Positions 1 to 12,700 of a DNA stretch of 64,000 nt are shown piece by piece (the first letter of the stretch is position 1; every line of letters starts with the position of its first letter). This stretch comes from Branchiostoma floridae (Eukaryota > Chordata > Leptocardii > Amphioxiformes > Branchiostomatidae), in the NCBI RefSeq assembly GCF_000003815.2, contig NC_049979.1, positions 18,259,837 to 18,323,836 on the forward strand, in the 5' to 3' direction. The position numbers and the translations under genes were made by a program. The notes under the pieces were generated by a model. That model was not told where the DNA came from, ran no database searches, and saw only the letters and a program-made list of their open reading frames with translations.

Positions 1-139
1 CGGTACCGATCACTCAATAGCTGATTGCTCTACTTTCACAAATCCCATGACATTGTTTCTTCTCAGCATATGGTGATTTGTTAAGGATAAATTGTGAGTA
101 GTTTTTTCTTGAGATGAAGTGCTATCCATAACTGAGTGG

Positions 140-187
140 ACGTTACACTATGAGAGCGGTATCTTATGTTGAGTACAACAGGTATTG
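140..187 (+). repeat. Direct repeat, copy 1 of 2
   Basis: A 48-bp block beginning ACGTTACACTATGAGAGC and ending CAACAGGTATTG recurs at 624-671 with a single G/T difference. Weaker similarity continues about 20 bp on the 3' side (AACTGAA-TAAAG-ATGATA). The copies lie 484 bp apart in the same orientation. This could be a local duplication or two copies of a dispersed repeat; no terminal structure is visible. Confidence 0.8.
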
Positions 188-623
188 GGAAACTGAAATA
201 AAGAATGATACCCCGTCATATACTTGCTTACTTCCTTACACGCTTACTCGGATTTAAGACGAGATCTTCTGGTCTCGAGCCTATGATGGCATTCCATATG
301 TCTCTGTCAGTCATTGCTTGTATGTAGGTTGTCAACCTCAAGGGCCAGTGTCTTTTTTGAGCAGGGTTTCTATATATGTTGCTGTCGGCCTACCTGGCCT
401 CCTCTTACCATGCCACTGGGCGGTCCAAGAGTTACCTCAGGGTTCCAGCAACTAAAATTTCCCTTGCTCCTAAGGCCCAGTTGGGTCCCGCAAACTTTAA
501 ATCTCCTAGTTCGAATTTCTTAAATCGGACAGCTTTGGTTTATGCCCAGCATACAAGTCCTTTGTTAGTGATATGCTGTGACCAGTTTTGGATTGGGTTG
601 AAGAGCTGTTCTTAAGTGAGTTA

Positions 624-671
624 ACGTTACACTATGAGAGCTGTATCTTATGTTGAGTACAACAGGTATTG
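624..671 (+). repeat. Direct repeat, copy 2 of 2
   Basis: Second copy of the 48-bp block at 140-187, same orientation, one mismatch in the core. The short similarity beyond the core shows the duplicated unit is about 75 bp with small indels. Confidence 0.8.
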
Positions 672-1049
672 AACTGAACTAAAGATGATAATCGTCATTT
701 ACTAGTAATTTGTTTCCTCGTGATTCATTTCTGATCCACATCCAATGTCCACTATCATAAAAACGGTATTAAGGTCCTTGCATTGGGACATAATTGTCGA
801 AATAAAAAACTACCAAGACGTCCAGCAGAGTCGCCATGCGATATTTTGCAGAACTGCAACTAGGAACGCTTTCCCTATCAAAGCCTGTTATAGTATCATA
901 TACTCAATCCGGAGACAAATGTCTTAAGAAATGTTCCTCCACCTGACACAAATTACACCATGTCGCATGTATTATGGTCTTATTACGTAAAGTACTTGAA
1001 TTATACAAAAATTAAGTTCTTTAAATGCAGTACCCATGTCACACGTCAG

Positions 1050-1315
1050 NNNNNNNNNNNNNNNNNNNNNNNNNNNNNNNNNNNNNNNNNNNNNNNNNNN
1101 NNNNNNNNNNNNNNNNNNNNNNNNNNNNNNNNNNNNNNNNNNNNNNNNNNNNNNNNNNNNNNNNNNNNNNNNNNNNNNNNNNNNNNNNNNNNNNNNNNNN
1201 NNNNNNNNNNNNNNNNNNNNNNNNNNNNNNNNNNNNNNNNNNNNNNNNNNNNNNNNNNNNNNNNNNNNNNNNNNNNNNNNNNNNNNNNNNNNNNNNNNNN
1301 NNNNNNNNNNNNNNN
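1050..1315. other. Assembly gap (266 N)
   Basis: A run of N. Open frames reading across it are artefacts and were ignored. Confidence 0.99.
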
Positions 1316-3227
1316 GTATCTTGTCATGTTTGTGCCTACGTGCCATCCAGCACGGAGGCGTGTTGAACCGTTACGGGAGTCAACACTGGCCCCCGGGCAG
1401 TGGCGCCGACGAGAAATTAACTTAGCAACGAGAACAAAAAGGTGTAAACCTTACCTGACTGAATTTAATAAAGCAAGCGAAATTGACATTTCGACAGCGA
1501 GGTAGACTACAAAAGAAAACGGATATACGGATATTCAGAATTCTTCAGATGTGTGTTAGTACATAATTAATGACGCCAACTCACCACATACCCTCATAAT
1601 GTGCAGGCTTGTGAATCTGGTACCAAAGTTCAGGAGTTGAAAACATCCCAAGCAGGGTTATGAAGTACTATAGGTTAGAGCGCGCAAAATGCCCAATGCG
1701 TTAAGGCCATCACCAATGATCTTTGCTCTAGTAAGACTATGCATTCTTTGAGTTATTTTGATATCCACACCTCAGGTACATGAATACTCTTAAGTCATGC
1801 CAAGAAGCGAAGACATGTTATATTACTCACTTGTCTATCGGTAACTCACGGGACGTTCTGTCACAATCCTTTCGTCGGGGCGGCGCACAGTGGAAGGTGT
1901 CGCTGAGTGTATTTCTCCGGCTGTTATTGGTATTTTAATGATTAAAATTATATACAGAGTTCATCAAGTCGTTACAAAATAAAGCTTTCTTCACATAATA
2001 AATTCCATCTGAACTTATACCAATTATCAAAAACTAACGTGTACTTCCCCTTGAGACGTCAGTAGACCAATAGACAACCCACTCTAACATGATCTTGCTG
2101 GAATTAATATCCTACCATCAGACGAGAAAGCCCCATTCGCCCGTCACTACGGTGAGATGTGGTGGTCTTCAACAACTCTGACAGACGGACAGTTTCATGA
2201 AGATGGATACTTTCCGTCCTGACCCGCCGAGGTTTTCTCGCCTGTCATGGCAACATCTCAACTTGGCTTGATTTGGCCATTCAGAGTTCTCCATTGGCAT
2301 TGCCGGAGTCAAGAAACTTGTAGATGAGTTGAAAAACAAAAGGCAGCCATGTGCTATCTCTGCAATAGCATTAATTGTAAAACAAGTACCCCACCGATAA
2401 CCATTCTTACGGTTTTCCGTCAACATTGACAATTATCCAAAGAATTCTCCCCTTCGCTGCACAGTGATCAGTAGAGGGCGGAGAATCCAAGGAAGACAAG
2501 ACACACATTATGACTAGATCAGTCTAAAAATATCGTTTGTATCATTTTCTATTTCGTTTATGAATATTAGATATACGCCATAATGAAAGGGTTGTAACCA
2601 GGTGATTGTTATGAACGGGGATATTTCTCAACAAACGCGATGACGTGAAGTGCACCCAGAGTTGGTGAACTTGTTACGATTTGGCTGAACGCCACCACAG
2701 GACACAAAACCTGGGAGCAGCCGAGTGAAAGGTGGGCCACTTAAGTCGGTGGAAGGTTTGCTTTTCTTTGAAATTCCTCAGGTGTGAGGCTACTGGATTG
2801 AAGTAAGCGGATTTTCCTGACAAGACTATGTAAGCAGAAATACTCTCAGTCTGAGATCTACACTGGCAAGAATGTCATTACCTACTGGAATCTAGCCAAG
2901 GTAATGTGATGATATCCCACCGCGGTGATCCCTGCAGGCCGAATTTCACCTGTAGACGAAAATAGACATCTGGTAATAAGTGTGAGAAATGTAGTTACTA
3001 CTGCATGTTGTTTGCGATATCCTTATCCAGCATGGCCTTAGGCGGTTCTATCAGTCCTTCTTGTGGTATTAAGAACAGTTTCCTTAGTTACGCCTTGTTT
3101 ATATAGACTAAAAAATAACCTAATACTCCTTGGCGTGTTCAGGCAATGGGTCGTTGGACGGAAGGTCGTTGCCTGGCTAGGCGGTACAACTTTGATGTTG
3201 CAATTGTTCGTGGCCTTGACAGGAGAA

Positions 3228-3424
3228 NNNNNNNNNNNNNNNNNNNNNNNNNNNNNNNNNNNNNNNNNNNNNNNNNNNNNNNNNNNNNNNNNNNNNNNNN
3301 NNNNNNNNNNNNNNNNNNNNNNNNNNNNNNNNNNNNNNNNNNNNNNNNNNNNNNNNNNNNNNNNNNNNNNNNNNNNNNNNNNNNNNNNNNNNNNNNNNNN
3401 NNNNNNNNNNNNNNNNNNNNNNNN
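3228..3424. other. Assembly gap (197 N)
   Basis: A run of N immediately upstream of the exon of the (+) gene at 3425. The start of that exon and its splice acceptor are hidden or lost here. Confidence 0.99.
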
Positions 3425-4013
3425 TTAAGCTCCTGGACGAACAGATAAGGCAGAGCGAGAAGCATTTCTTCAACGAACAGAAAGATCTTTTAACACGCCT
3501 GGACCGTCTAAAGGTAGGGCGGAATTCGCTCGGCTACCAAAATGGACGGAAACTTTTGCAAGGTTCGTCCGATTCGAGCATTCATCGGGGACACCTTGTA
3601 CCAAGGCCTCCTAATCATGGGGGTCCTCTTCTGGACAGGCGAGCTCAGCTCATGCACAAAATAGACCAACAAACTGCACGGTTCCACAAAGAGGATGAAA
3701 AGGAGGAAGAGAAGGAGGCTCAGTTTCGGAAGACCCCAGTAAGACTAGCACCTCTTCCTCAGCACTACCAACCAAAGCTAGGACAGAACAAATGTGAGTC
3801 AGGAGCCAAGGAGCCGGTGGATGGTGAGTCGGACGGGTCGAGTCAGGACTCGCGTCCCTCCCAGACCCTTTACACCATACACACGGCAGGCTCGTCCTCA
3901 TCCTTCCACAGCGCCACCACTACTACACTGTCCGAGCCAGCCAAACGGACCAGGAAGATGTCTTATGCAGGAATACCGTCCATGTACAACAACCCCGGGC
4001 AGGCACAGTCAAA
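3425..4013 (+). CDS. Penultimate exon of an unrecognised helical/low-complexity protein (5' partial)
   Basis: An open frame runs from the edge of the N gap (first full codon at 3427) to a splice donor after 4013 (GTAAGA). It starts with a charged helix-forming stretch (LLDEQIRQSEKHFF, then EQKDLLTRLDRLK), continues with a charged EDEKEEEKE patch, and ends in a Ser/Thr-rich region (SSSSFHSATTTTLSEP) followed by TRKMSYAGIPSMY. The exon ends with two bases of a codon. The first base of the exon at 4687 completes Lys and keeps the frame, which strongly supports the join. The upstream exons and the start codon are missing. No enzyme or known domain is recognised. The short coiled-coil followed by a disordered tail recalls CCDC190-type proteins, but that is only an impression. 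Codon use and the phase-consistent intron indicate a real gene. Confidence 0.75.
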
Positions 4014-4686
4014 GTAAGAAGCTATCTTCAAATAGTATGCCTTTATAAAGATCAGTTTACTCACTGCAGTACACCGACGTAAAATTTTCCCTTCAATTTT
4101 CCTTTGCTTCATCCTAGAGAAATGTACTGTAAGTCGACCGGTATGAGAAGAATTTCTCTATATATGCATATATGCTGGGCGCATTAGCAGAAAGGTTATT
4201 TCATACATATACTAATAACCTCAGTTGCATAGATCTAACGATTGACGTGTAAAGTTTCCGTAAAGCCATTTACTGTACTTTCTGGAAATGTCTTAGAAAG
4301 TGGCAGGACAAAGAAGGGGTACAAGTACATGTTATCTATTTTCATTATGATGTAACGTAATACTGTGAATTAGGCCAAAGTGTCAGTTCGATGAGTTTAC
4401 TAATAGTTAATGGGGACGACGTACTACCAAATTATTGATTTCTATTTTCTTCGTCTTGGCAATATGACGGAAACAATTAAGGCGCGGTCTCATTCGTCTT
4501 ACGATTTGGGATGTCAGACAGAACCGACCGTGGTCAATGATTTATGGTAACCTTTTCCGTCGCACTAACGGAATGCTCGAGACAATGTCGCCAACCGATT
4601 GTGTACCACAAATGTGACCGGGACTGACGTTCAAAGCGGTTCTGTTTTGATATAGCATGGTATCGTTTTCTGTGTTTGATGTGTAG

Positions 4687-4930
4687 GTCTTGGGACGAGG
4701 CCGGCGCCACCACTCCAGCGAAACCACGTCCGCAGAGACGGGTTTCTCTGCCATCCAGGCTGGCCGGCATGGGGAAGCCTTCTTCCGACCACCTGCCCCA
4801 AGCGGCACCCGAGCACCTGCACAGCTGGCTGGGGTTGCGTACACAGGCGACCCTGGACAGGATGAGGGGGCAGCCGAAGGACGAGATGGCGCTTTACCAG
4901 CCAAGGGGCAAGAAGAAAGGATCGTTTTAG
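4687..4930 (+). CDS. Terminal coding exon of the same unrecognised protein
   Basis: Acceptor AG at 4685-4686. The exon supplies one base to finish the split Lys codon, then reads SWDEAGATTPAKPRPQRR and ends GKKKGSF with TAG at 4928-4930. Joined to the 3425-4013 exon it gives 276 residues of C-terminal sequence. The tail is basic and Pro/Arg-rich (RPQRRVSLPSRLAGMGK), probably disordered. An alternative frame in the same place is also open but does not match the splice phase, so I chose this one. The gene converges tail-to-tail with MLH3. Confidence 0.72.
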
Positions 4931-5885
4931 TGCTCGTAGAATTTCGCTGTTGCATGAAATGACGTTGCGTAATATCAACAGAATGTCCAAAACGTCCGCT
5001 AGTACACGTGTACAGGTTATACTGTGATGCTTATCGTAATCCCAGCAGGTATGACATTTGAGGTTTCCATTTCCTGAAAAAGAGTACTAGTACTTCATCA
5101 GCGACAAAGACCTACAGTACATGTTTTCTAAAAATGTACCGGGACACCCAATACTTTTGCGTGGTTGCCGTGATACGTGCCATCATTATCTTTGCCGTTT
5201 GCTAACTTTACAATAACTAAAATTACCCATGAAAATAATCGCCTGAGATTTAAAAAATTCACTTGAATTGATAGTGTTGAAGATATTGACAGAATATACG
5301 CTCAGACCCAGCCTCTACGACATGTACTATACTGCCATGGTGCTGTGACTAAAATGTAGGACAGGAACCCACTGAAAAGGTAGCATTACTAGTACCAATG
5401 TGCCTGCACAGGTACAGGTACAGAGACATTGCAAGGAATGTCAGTCACGCGTGAAAATTCCTCGGATTTAGTCGGCATTTCTAATAACCGTTAACATTGT
5501 TGACGTTCTGTGTCACCTGTCCCACTGTTATGTTGGGACAACCACATTATGTCTTTGGTTGGGACTGCAACAAATAACATACCGTGCGCACAAATCCGAT
5601 CATAGGAAAACTCCAGAAAAGCACTGTGCTGTACACATGTTACTTTAAGTTCTGTGACTATCGTGTGTAAAACGTGTGTAAATCACTGCACCGACGCGTT
5701 TATTGTTGGACAAATAGAATCCGCACATGCCATTACGGGAAACAAAATGGCTATAGTGCGCTTCCGTGACATACTATATAATCATATATCTTACAACCCT
5801 CACTCGTAAAAGCAGCTTGTACAGATACATAAGCAAAGGAACAAGTCAACCTGGAGATTTGTGTTGTACACTCAAGAAAAATAAA
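4931..5885 (+). other. Probable 3' UTR of the (+) gene
   Basis: No coding frame follows the stop at 4930. The first canonical AATAAA on the + strand lies at 5880-5885, roughly 950 bp downstream, and is the best candidate polyadenylation signal. No GT-rich downstream element was verified. Confidence 0.35.
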
Positions 5886-7732
5886 CCATTATCCATTGTT
5901 TATTAACTAGAACTGACAGACAACAGCTCGTATAAACACACTCTGACAAGTTTGGTTACCTGAGGTGATCACCAGCCTATGGAGCCGCTGGACCAGTACT
6001 TATTTCTTTAGCCTGGGATCATGGAACAAAAGTCACGGACAAAGGTGGATCCAACTATCTCTTCTTTAAATAACTGTCCGCTTCACAGGCCGACAGGTAC
6101 ACACTGGTTCCTTTGTGTCGGGGGAATTTGGACAGAACTTTCTCACGGATACAAAAAGTAGCATCTTCAGTCATCTCTACTTGTTGTTTCAATGGGCTGG
6201 ACCAAGGAGTATCACACCTCATGTATGGCCCTACTACAGGCAACAATGAAAATAAAATCTTTAAAAAATGGAAGTGGTTAGGAAGCAGCTTTGCACTACA
6301 ATCCATCCACATACGGGTCCTGATTTAGCAGATTGATGATAGGCACTTGGGCATAGCAGGGTCTGATAACAATCTACTAATGTTCTTACATATCATGGTT
6401 GAAAAGTTGATTATTTAGGTATAAAAAGTTAAGAATTTAACCAATAAACCATCACATTGACTTTAATAACCTGTTGTAAAGTTTGAACTCTCAAGACAGG
6501 TAAACAATGTTATCCACTTCAAATTAATCCTGCCTTTTTAACCTTGCAAATCACAGCATGCAAAGGGGTTAAGAGGTCTGTCCTGAAGGAAATGTTCCCA
6601 AGTGCTCATGAATACTGCCCAGCAAACGATCTGTCATAAGTTCAACCATCTGATCGATAAATTCATCCATGCTTACAAAAACTGATCACTCCTTTGTGTT
6701 AACTATTCCCCCCCACTCCCCCTCCCCCACAGTCATGTTTGTAGGGACATCTTACAAGTTTCCAACATCCTAGGATCAACCCCAAACATAGCTTCAACCC
6801 CCAGCTGAGACATTATTGTCTGCACTGCCATTACTTTTTCATATGGCTCCAACAATGACCTTGGCCAATCAAAACTGGCATATGGACATTTTAACCAACA
6901 TGCGATCATCTCTGACCAATCACTGTGCTCGATGTGTCTGATGACTCCCAAAAAGCAGTGCATCAGAAGTCATGTGACCAATCAACATGTTGGAGACAAG
7001 TTCAATTGTTCCAGTTGGAGAGCACTATCTGGATTTCCTGTCACATCCAAAGCTTTGTTGTGTGACCACCACTGTTTATAGTCAGGCCTCACCAGGTGCA
7101 AAGACATTGTCTCTACATGACATAGCATTGCAATGATACCAGCATTACCAGAACAGGTCCCCAGTGGAGTTTACCTCGGTCATGTTTGAATTGTAAATAC
7201 ATCCTTCTAAATATAGTTCTTGAATTGTATCCTGAATGCTAATAAAGTGTTTTGTCAAAGTAACAATTGATTTAACTAGCATGAAGAGAGTCAGTGATTT
7301 GCTATGATCTTTTCTAGCACAACGCATTTGTTTAGATACCTGCATAAGCATTATGTACATATGATATTTAATGTGTGACGCAGGCTGTAAGTCTAATACC
7401 ATGACAATGGGTCAGCCATACAGAAAATGACTTAAAACTAGTGCACTATGCATTCATATTACAAAAACAATTGTCATAAACATACAGCTATGAAAACTGT
7501 ACATAACAAATAACAGCTCTCACAATCCACATACTGCAAAATGTTCCTACCAAAAGTTACTTCACACAAAAATATGGAGCTAAGATGTGATGCTAGTGTA
7601 AATGTATACAACCAGTTTATGTCTCACCAGTATTAAAAATTCTTATCAAAACGATGCATAAGTATTCAGCAGTTATTTGATCTACCACTGCCTAGCTCTC
7701 CTGTAGCAGACTCTAACCCTCATGCAATGCCT
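5886..7732. other. Convergent intergenic region / MLH3 3' UTR
   Basis: No supported exon on either strand. It lies between the (+) gene and the MLH3 stop codon (minus strand), so part of it is presumably MLH3 3' UTR. An AATAAA on the minus strand is visible near 5896-5901. A C-rich tract at 6708-6729 (G-rich on the minus strand) is the only notable composition feature. Confidence 0.4.
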
Positions 7733-7804
7733 TTAGGTGGGAATGTTGTTTCCCTCCAGTGTTATGTCATGCTTGAGTTTCCACAGATTAGGTCTGCTGC
7801 ATTC
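7733..7804 (-). CDS. MLH3: MLH3 coding exon 11 (C-terminus)
   Basis: Acceptor TTTTCTCATGGACAG; encodes ECSRPNLWKLKHDITLEGNN then IPT and TAA at 7735-7733. PNLWKLK matches vertebrate KPNLTKLRK. Phase 0 entry agrees with exon 10. The protein ends about 20 residues earlier than human MLH3 after this motif. Confidence 0.85.
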   Translation of the reverse strand, partial: ECSRPNLWKLKHDITLEGNNIPT

Positions 7805-9683
7805 CTGTCCATGAGAAAATGACAATGGTTAATATTTACCTGCACAGCTCAATGTGAGGAGAGCTTCAATATTCTATAGACTGACAGATGGCCCTGTTCC
7901 TCGGTCCTCAACACATCATTGTTGCAGTTTTTCTTTATTTTGCTAGATGTCCCTACTGCATTTTGCAATGTGCAAAAATTTGCATTATTGAAAAATAGCT
8001 CAAATTCAGCCATGTGAAAACTCATCGTCATTATTGATTACATCATTTGTGGCCTACTTCCACTTCCAGCTGAAATGTCTCTGTTTTGTATGTGTGTCAA
8101 GGATAGGAGTATGAAATATTCAGCAAGACACGGTACATTGGGAACAGCTTGAACAAGTACTAGTACTGTGATCTCATTTCTACAAGACTACACCCTACCT
8201 GGGGTTGCTCCTCCATTTGAAGTGGGGAAGCGAGATCAATGATGGGGATGATGGAGGGTCGCCCATGGGCACACTGGAAGGGCAGGTTACATTTAGAAAG
8301 GCACCTGATCAGGTCAGCACAGTCAGCCTCCTCTAGTGGATCCCCAAACTTGATGGCACCTGAGAATTAACCACAACATGAAACCAAGGTTTTGATGAAC
8401 CTTATACAAAACTACTAACAATGAAGCTCAATTCAAATATAGGGGCTCTGAAGAGCAATCATAGCAGGAAAGTTGCAAAAGGTTGCAACTGGACGTGATC
8501 AAGAGTTTGTGGTTATCAGAACATTCTGAGCTAAAATGTTAGGGTGGCAGCAACTCATGATCAGAATGTGCTCAGAATTTTCTGGTATCTGTTAAATGTT
8601 TTGGGCATAGATAAGTTTTTGGTGGAGGGACCTGGGTTGGTAAATAGGGAGGAGCCAGACTTGATCTGGCCTTTTGTGCAGCCTGATCAAGGAGCTTTTA
8701 TCAGTCCTTGGCCTGATTTATCAATTTTGTTTGATGTTTTTGGTTTGTATCAATTTTGTTTGATGTTCCTGCACATACCTCCTGACACATGTGCCTGCGT
8801 AGTCGGTGAATGTTTGGAAAGTGAAAGTAAGAAGGTGCACCATGCAAGAATCCCAATACTTTAATCCATTATACTAAAAATGTTGACATTTATGAAGACA
8901 AACTGCATGGCCAAGCATGACCAATGACATAGGGTAGGGTGCAGTCCAATACAATATAGTTGCCTGATTTAGGACATGGCAATAGATAACCAGATATGTG
9001 AATGTTATAAAGTGCAAATGGTACCCGGAGACAAATTTTAGATGGCACATTTGATATGTTTTGAATAGAAGTGCTCACCATGGCAGGCCTGTGAGTTGAG
9101 GATCCTGTGGAGAGTAGGAGGCAGAGTGGCGCCTGCTCCGTCTGTAGTTTTCAACAACTAAAGAGGCACACATCGCAGTGACACATGTCATAAGCTATTG
9201 TTTCACACTGGCAAAAGAAATAACTCACTTATACATAGTTGAAGGACAACATAAATTTTTCATGTTACCTTCAAATCAAATTCACAGAGCAGTGTACTTT
9301 AGTGGACCATAAGGATGGGTTGAATGACTAAAAAAACAGAAATGGCAACCAGAAGAGGTTTATAAAAAGTGCAATAATTATTACACAAAATGTAGTTTCA
9401 TGTTATTGTTGCTCTTTACCTACTCTATGATAAGCCTATCCTGTCATATTAGAAAATAAATCTTACATCATAGTGAAAAGGCAGGTGGCTGAGACTGGTG
9501 TGATCCAGTCTATCTTATCTCATATCTTATCTAAGGTCTGGCTCCATCAAAACGACCTTTTATCATGCTAATCTGGCACCCTGTTGAAGGGCATTCACCA
9601 ATATCAAGTGATTCATCTCATCCACAGGATACCTCCAGGGCTCACATCAGTGTAGGGGATTAAACAGACCATTGCTATTGCTA

Positions 9684-9754
<71 letters not shown>

Positions 9755-12700
9755 TGAGTGTGTGTGTGTGTGTTTGTGTGTGTGTGCGGCAAACACAGTG
9801 AGATGTTTCTGTGAATGATCTTCCAATTTTGTGCTACGCTACATGGTGTACCCTAACTTGATACGCTTTTGTAATATTGCTCTCTTCAGAAGTTGGTGAT
9901 GATTTTAAGTACTAGTAAACAGAAACAAGAATTAGAATTTGGTGATATTTTATCCTTTCTCTGATGCCAAAAGTGTGACTGTGTGCACTTTCTGCTAAAA
10001 GTCAATACTTATTACACATCAGTACTCATAACAGCTTTTCAGACCTACTGGATAAAACATCACAAAAAGTAAACCATACCTCAAGATGCTCCTTTATAAG
10101 GCTCTGTAGAGGAAAGAGAAATGACACAAGATTCACTTACAGTAAAGAATGACAACATGAAAAATTGAAGACTTGAAGTTGAAGGTAAAGCTTCTGGTGG
10201 TCAAAATCATACATTTGTAATTGTGATTAAGAAACAAACTTTAATAGCATGGTACATTGTCACAGTAATGATGCCTCTTAATATAAACACTGTCATATTT
10301 TGTAGACATTAATCATGCATGTGAGAGTTATGTATACTATGTACTGTATGGAATTCAGGAGGAATGTTGGTGTGTCAATGCATATCTTAATAATGTTTCA
10401 AATAGACAACAGACCTGAGACATAAAAACTTCCTTACCTCCACCAATTCCACAGCTACTGCTAGTCTGCCTCTCTTCCTTTCATTGTACTCCCTCTCCAC
10501 AACACAGCAGGGCAGGCTGCTCACTGTGGCTGTGTTCATCTTGTTGGTATCAGTGCTGAAGTTCAGTCCTAGCCTCTCAAAGGCTGACTTATAAGCCTGA
10601 AGGAGGCGGAGCTCCTCTGCAGGAAGCGGGACCTCCAGAGGGGGGATGACATGGGAGAACTTCAGGCGCTGATGTGGGCTGCCAGGGTCAACTTCATACA
10701 AGTCTGATGGTACATAAGGAATGTACTTTTGAAATACCTTCAATACAAGGATGGAGCTTGGGACGAAAGAGTGAAACAACAAAAGGGGAAGAATTGACTT
10801 TAAGTAAGAGATACAAATAAAAAGACAGTGATGAACGTTAGACATCCAGGTTATAAGAATATTAAGACATGGCCAAAGGCAGTTACTCAAGCAACTGGAT
10901 ATGGCTTTAGAAACGGCCACTGTTTCAGATAACATCTGTTATCTTTTGTCAGTGACACTGTTGTGACAAGTGTTCTTCTATATGCTGCATGTAGCAGAGA
11001 AACATTTCTACTGCAATATATTTGGGATTCTGACCATCATGTAGCCTCTCCAGTCGAACCCTCTCATGAGCTGCATGCTGATCAATCAGTACCAACAGGT
11101 TTGGAACAGAGCTGGTTGTGAAGTTGTGGTCACTGTACTTCATCATACAGGCAATGAACTTGTTATCCACCTGGCCGATAATCTAAAGGGAAGAATCACC
11201 AGGAAAAACAGGTCAGGGTAACAAGAATTATTCTGACACTCCAAAATTGCAACTATTGCTAGAATCAGTCTTGTTACACATTACATGTCCATTTACATTT
11301 ACTAGTTCCATGACCTCATACCTCTGCTAAATGATGTTAACCTACAATGTATTTGAGGGTCAAAAATGTTTTTCATTGATTACATAATATCAATTGATCA
11401 TCTTCTCTACCCAAAAATACATGTGGTTCAAACTACTAGCATCTTAACAAAGAAGGCTGTTGAACTATTTTCTCATAGATTATGAAGATGAGACATTTGC
11501 ATAATTTATGTCAAATAATGTTCACAGTAGTTAAAGCATTGTTTATCAATTATGCAAATTAGGTGACTGATATCAATGTTAATCTCTTTCTGACTCTCTT
11601 ACATGTCTCGCATTTGAGTCCTATCACGAAATGCAGTGGATTTATAGACTTTCCTAATTAACTAACTAATGCAAATACTAACTTGCACCTTCTTGGCAAA
11701 GGTAATGAATGTATTGCAAGAATAAAAGGCACATTGTGCTATATAAGGTAAACATGGTGGGATTGGAACAGCTCTGTTCAGCCAGCATATCACAGTTATT
11801 GCTTCATCTCTGACCTGAATGCTATCCAGCATGTCCCTGCTGAACCTGTATGGCTGGATGACAGTCCGGACTCTGGCTGTACCTCCTGTTCCTCCTGCCA
11901 CATTCAGGATGCTCTGACAGTGGGCAGGCAAAAAATTATCATTTTCTAGCAGGTAAAACTTATGTTGTGGAGATGTTACAAATCTTGACATTTCAGAAGT
12001 GGGGTTGGAAGTAGGAAAAGTACATGTAATATAAAAAGTTCCAGCAGCTGTACTAACCCGCTCTGTCCTGGAGAACACCGGGTTCTCCCAGCTGTTCCAC
12101 AGTTGGGCTACACTCTCCTCGTTATCACTTTCATCTGGAAGAAAGAATTGAAGATCTTTGTTTTTCTTAAAAATGAGTAAAACTGGAAATGTTGCAATAA
12201 ACACTACATTAACTAAGGACAGTTATTAAGAGTGTTCTTTGCAAAGATAATAACATAACCATTCATACACAAGCAACAAAACTTCATATGACAAAAATAT
12301 TCACAAAGTAGTATAACAACAAAGTAACAAGTTATTAGGAAAAGTAAGCTGGTTCAGTAGATAATAAAACACACCTTGTTCTGTTGGTACCCTGTCCCTC
12401 CACTTGACCCCTGACCCCTCCTCCTCTTCTTGCTCTTCCAGGTGAGCAGCCAGCATCTGACCCAGAGCATTCTGGGTACTGGAGGTAGCGACAATGTCTG
12501 TGTCTCTAGTACAAGGTCTCTTAGCACGAGGTAGGAAAGGGGTGGCATTATGGGTCAGAAACGGGTGTACAGTGCCTTTCCATTTCTTCTGTCCTGTTAT
12601 GAAAATAAAGGAATTGATTTCATCCTATGTCCTGTGTATGTGCATGGAATCTGATGTTTTGAATGAAAAGCATGTAGTTATTCACATAGAACATATAGTT

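Larger units (their letters stand above)
1..3227. other. 5' flank without a recognisable gene
   Basis: Both strands were read. Open frames here are short, have no family motif and lack flanking splice signals that would support an exon. The stretch holds one direct duplication (140-187 and 624-671) and an assembly gap (1050-1315). It could contain upstream exons or the promoter of the (+) gene at 3.4 kb, but nothing can be assigned. Confidence 0.5.

Noticed and set aside
960..1505. Open frames across the 1050-1315 gap, both strands
   Set aside because: They exist only because N codons cannot contain stops; no real sequence supports them.
6995..7100. Alternative MLH3 terminal exon ending in LQLEQLNLSPTC
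   Set aside because: Acceptor is weak and similarity is poor; the exon at 7733-7804 has a better acceptor, the right phase and the conserved PNLWKLK motif.
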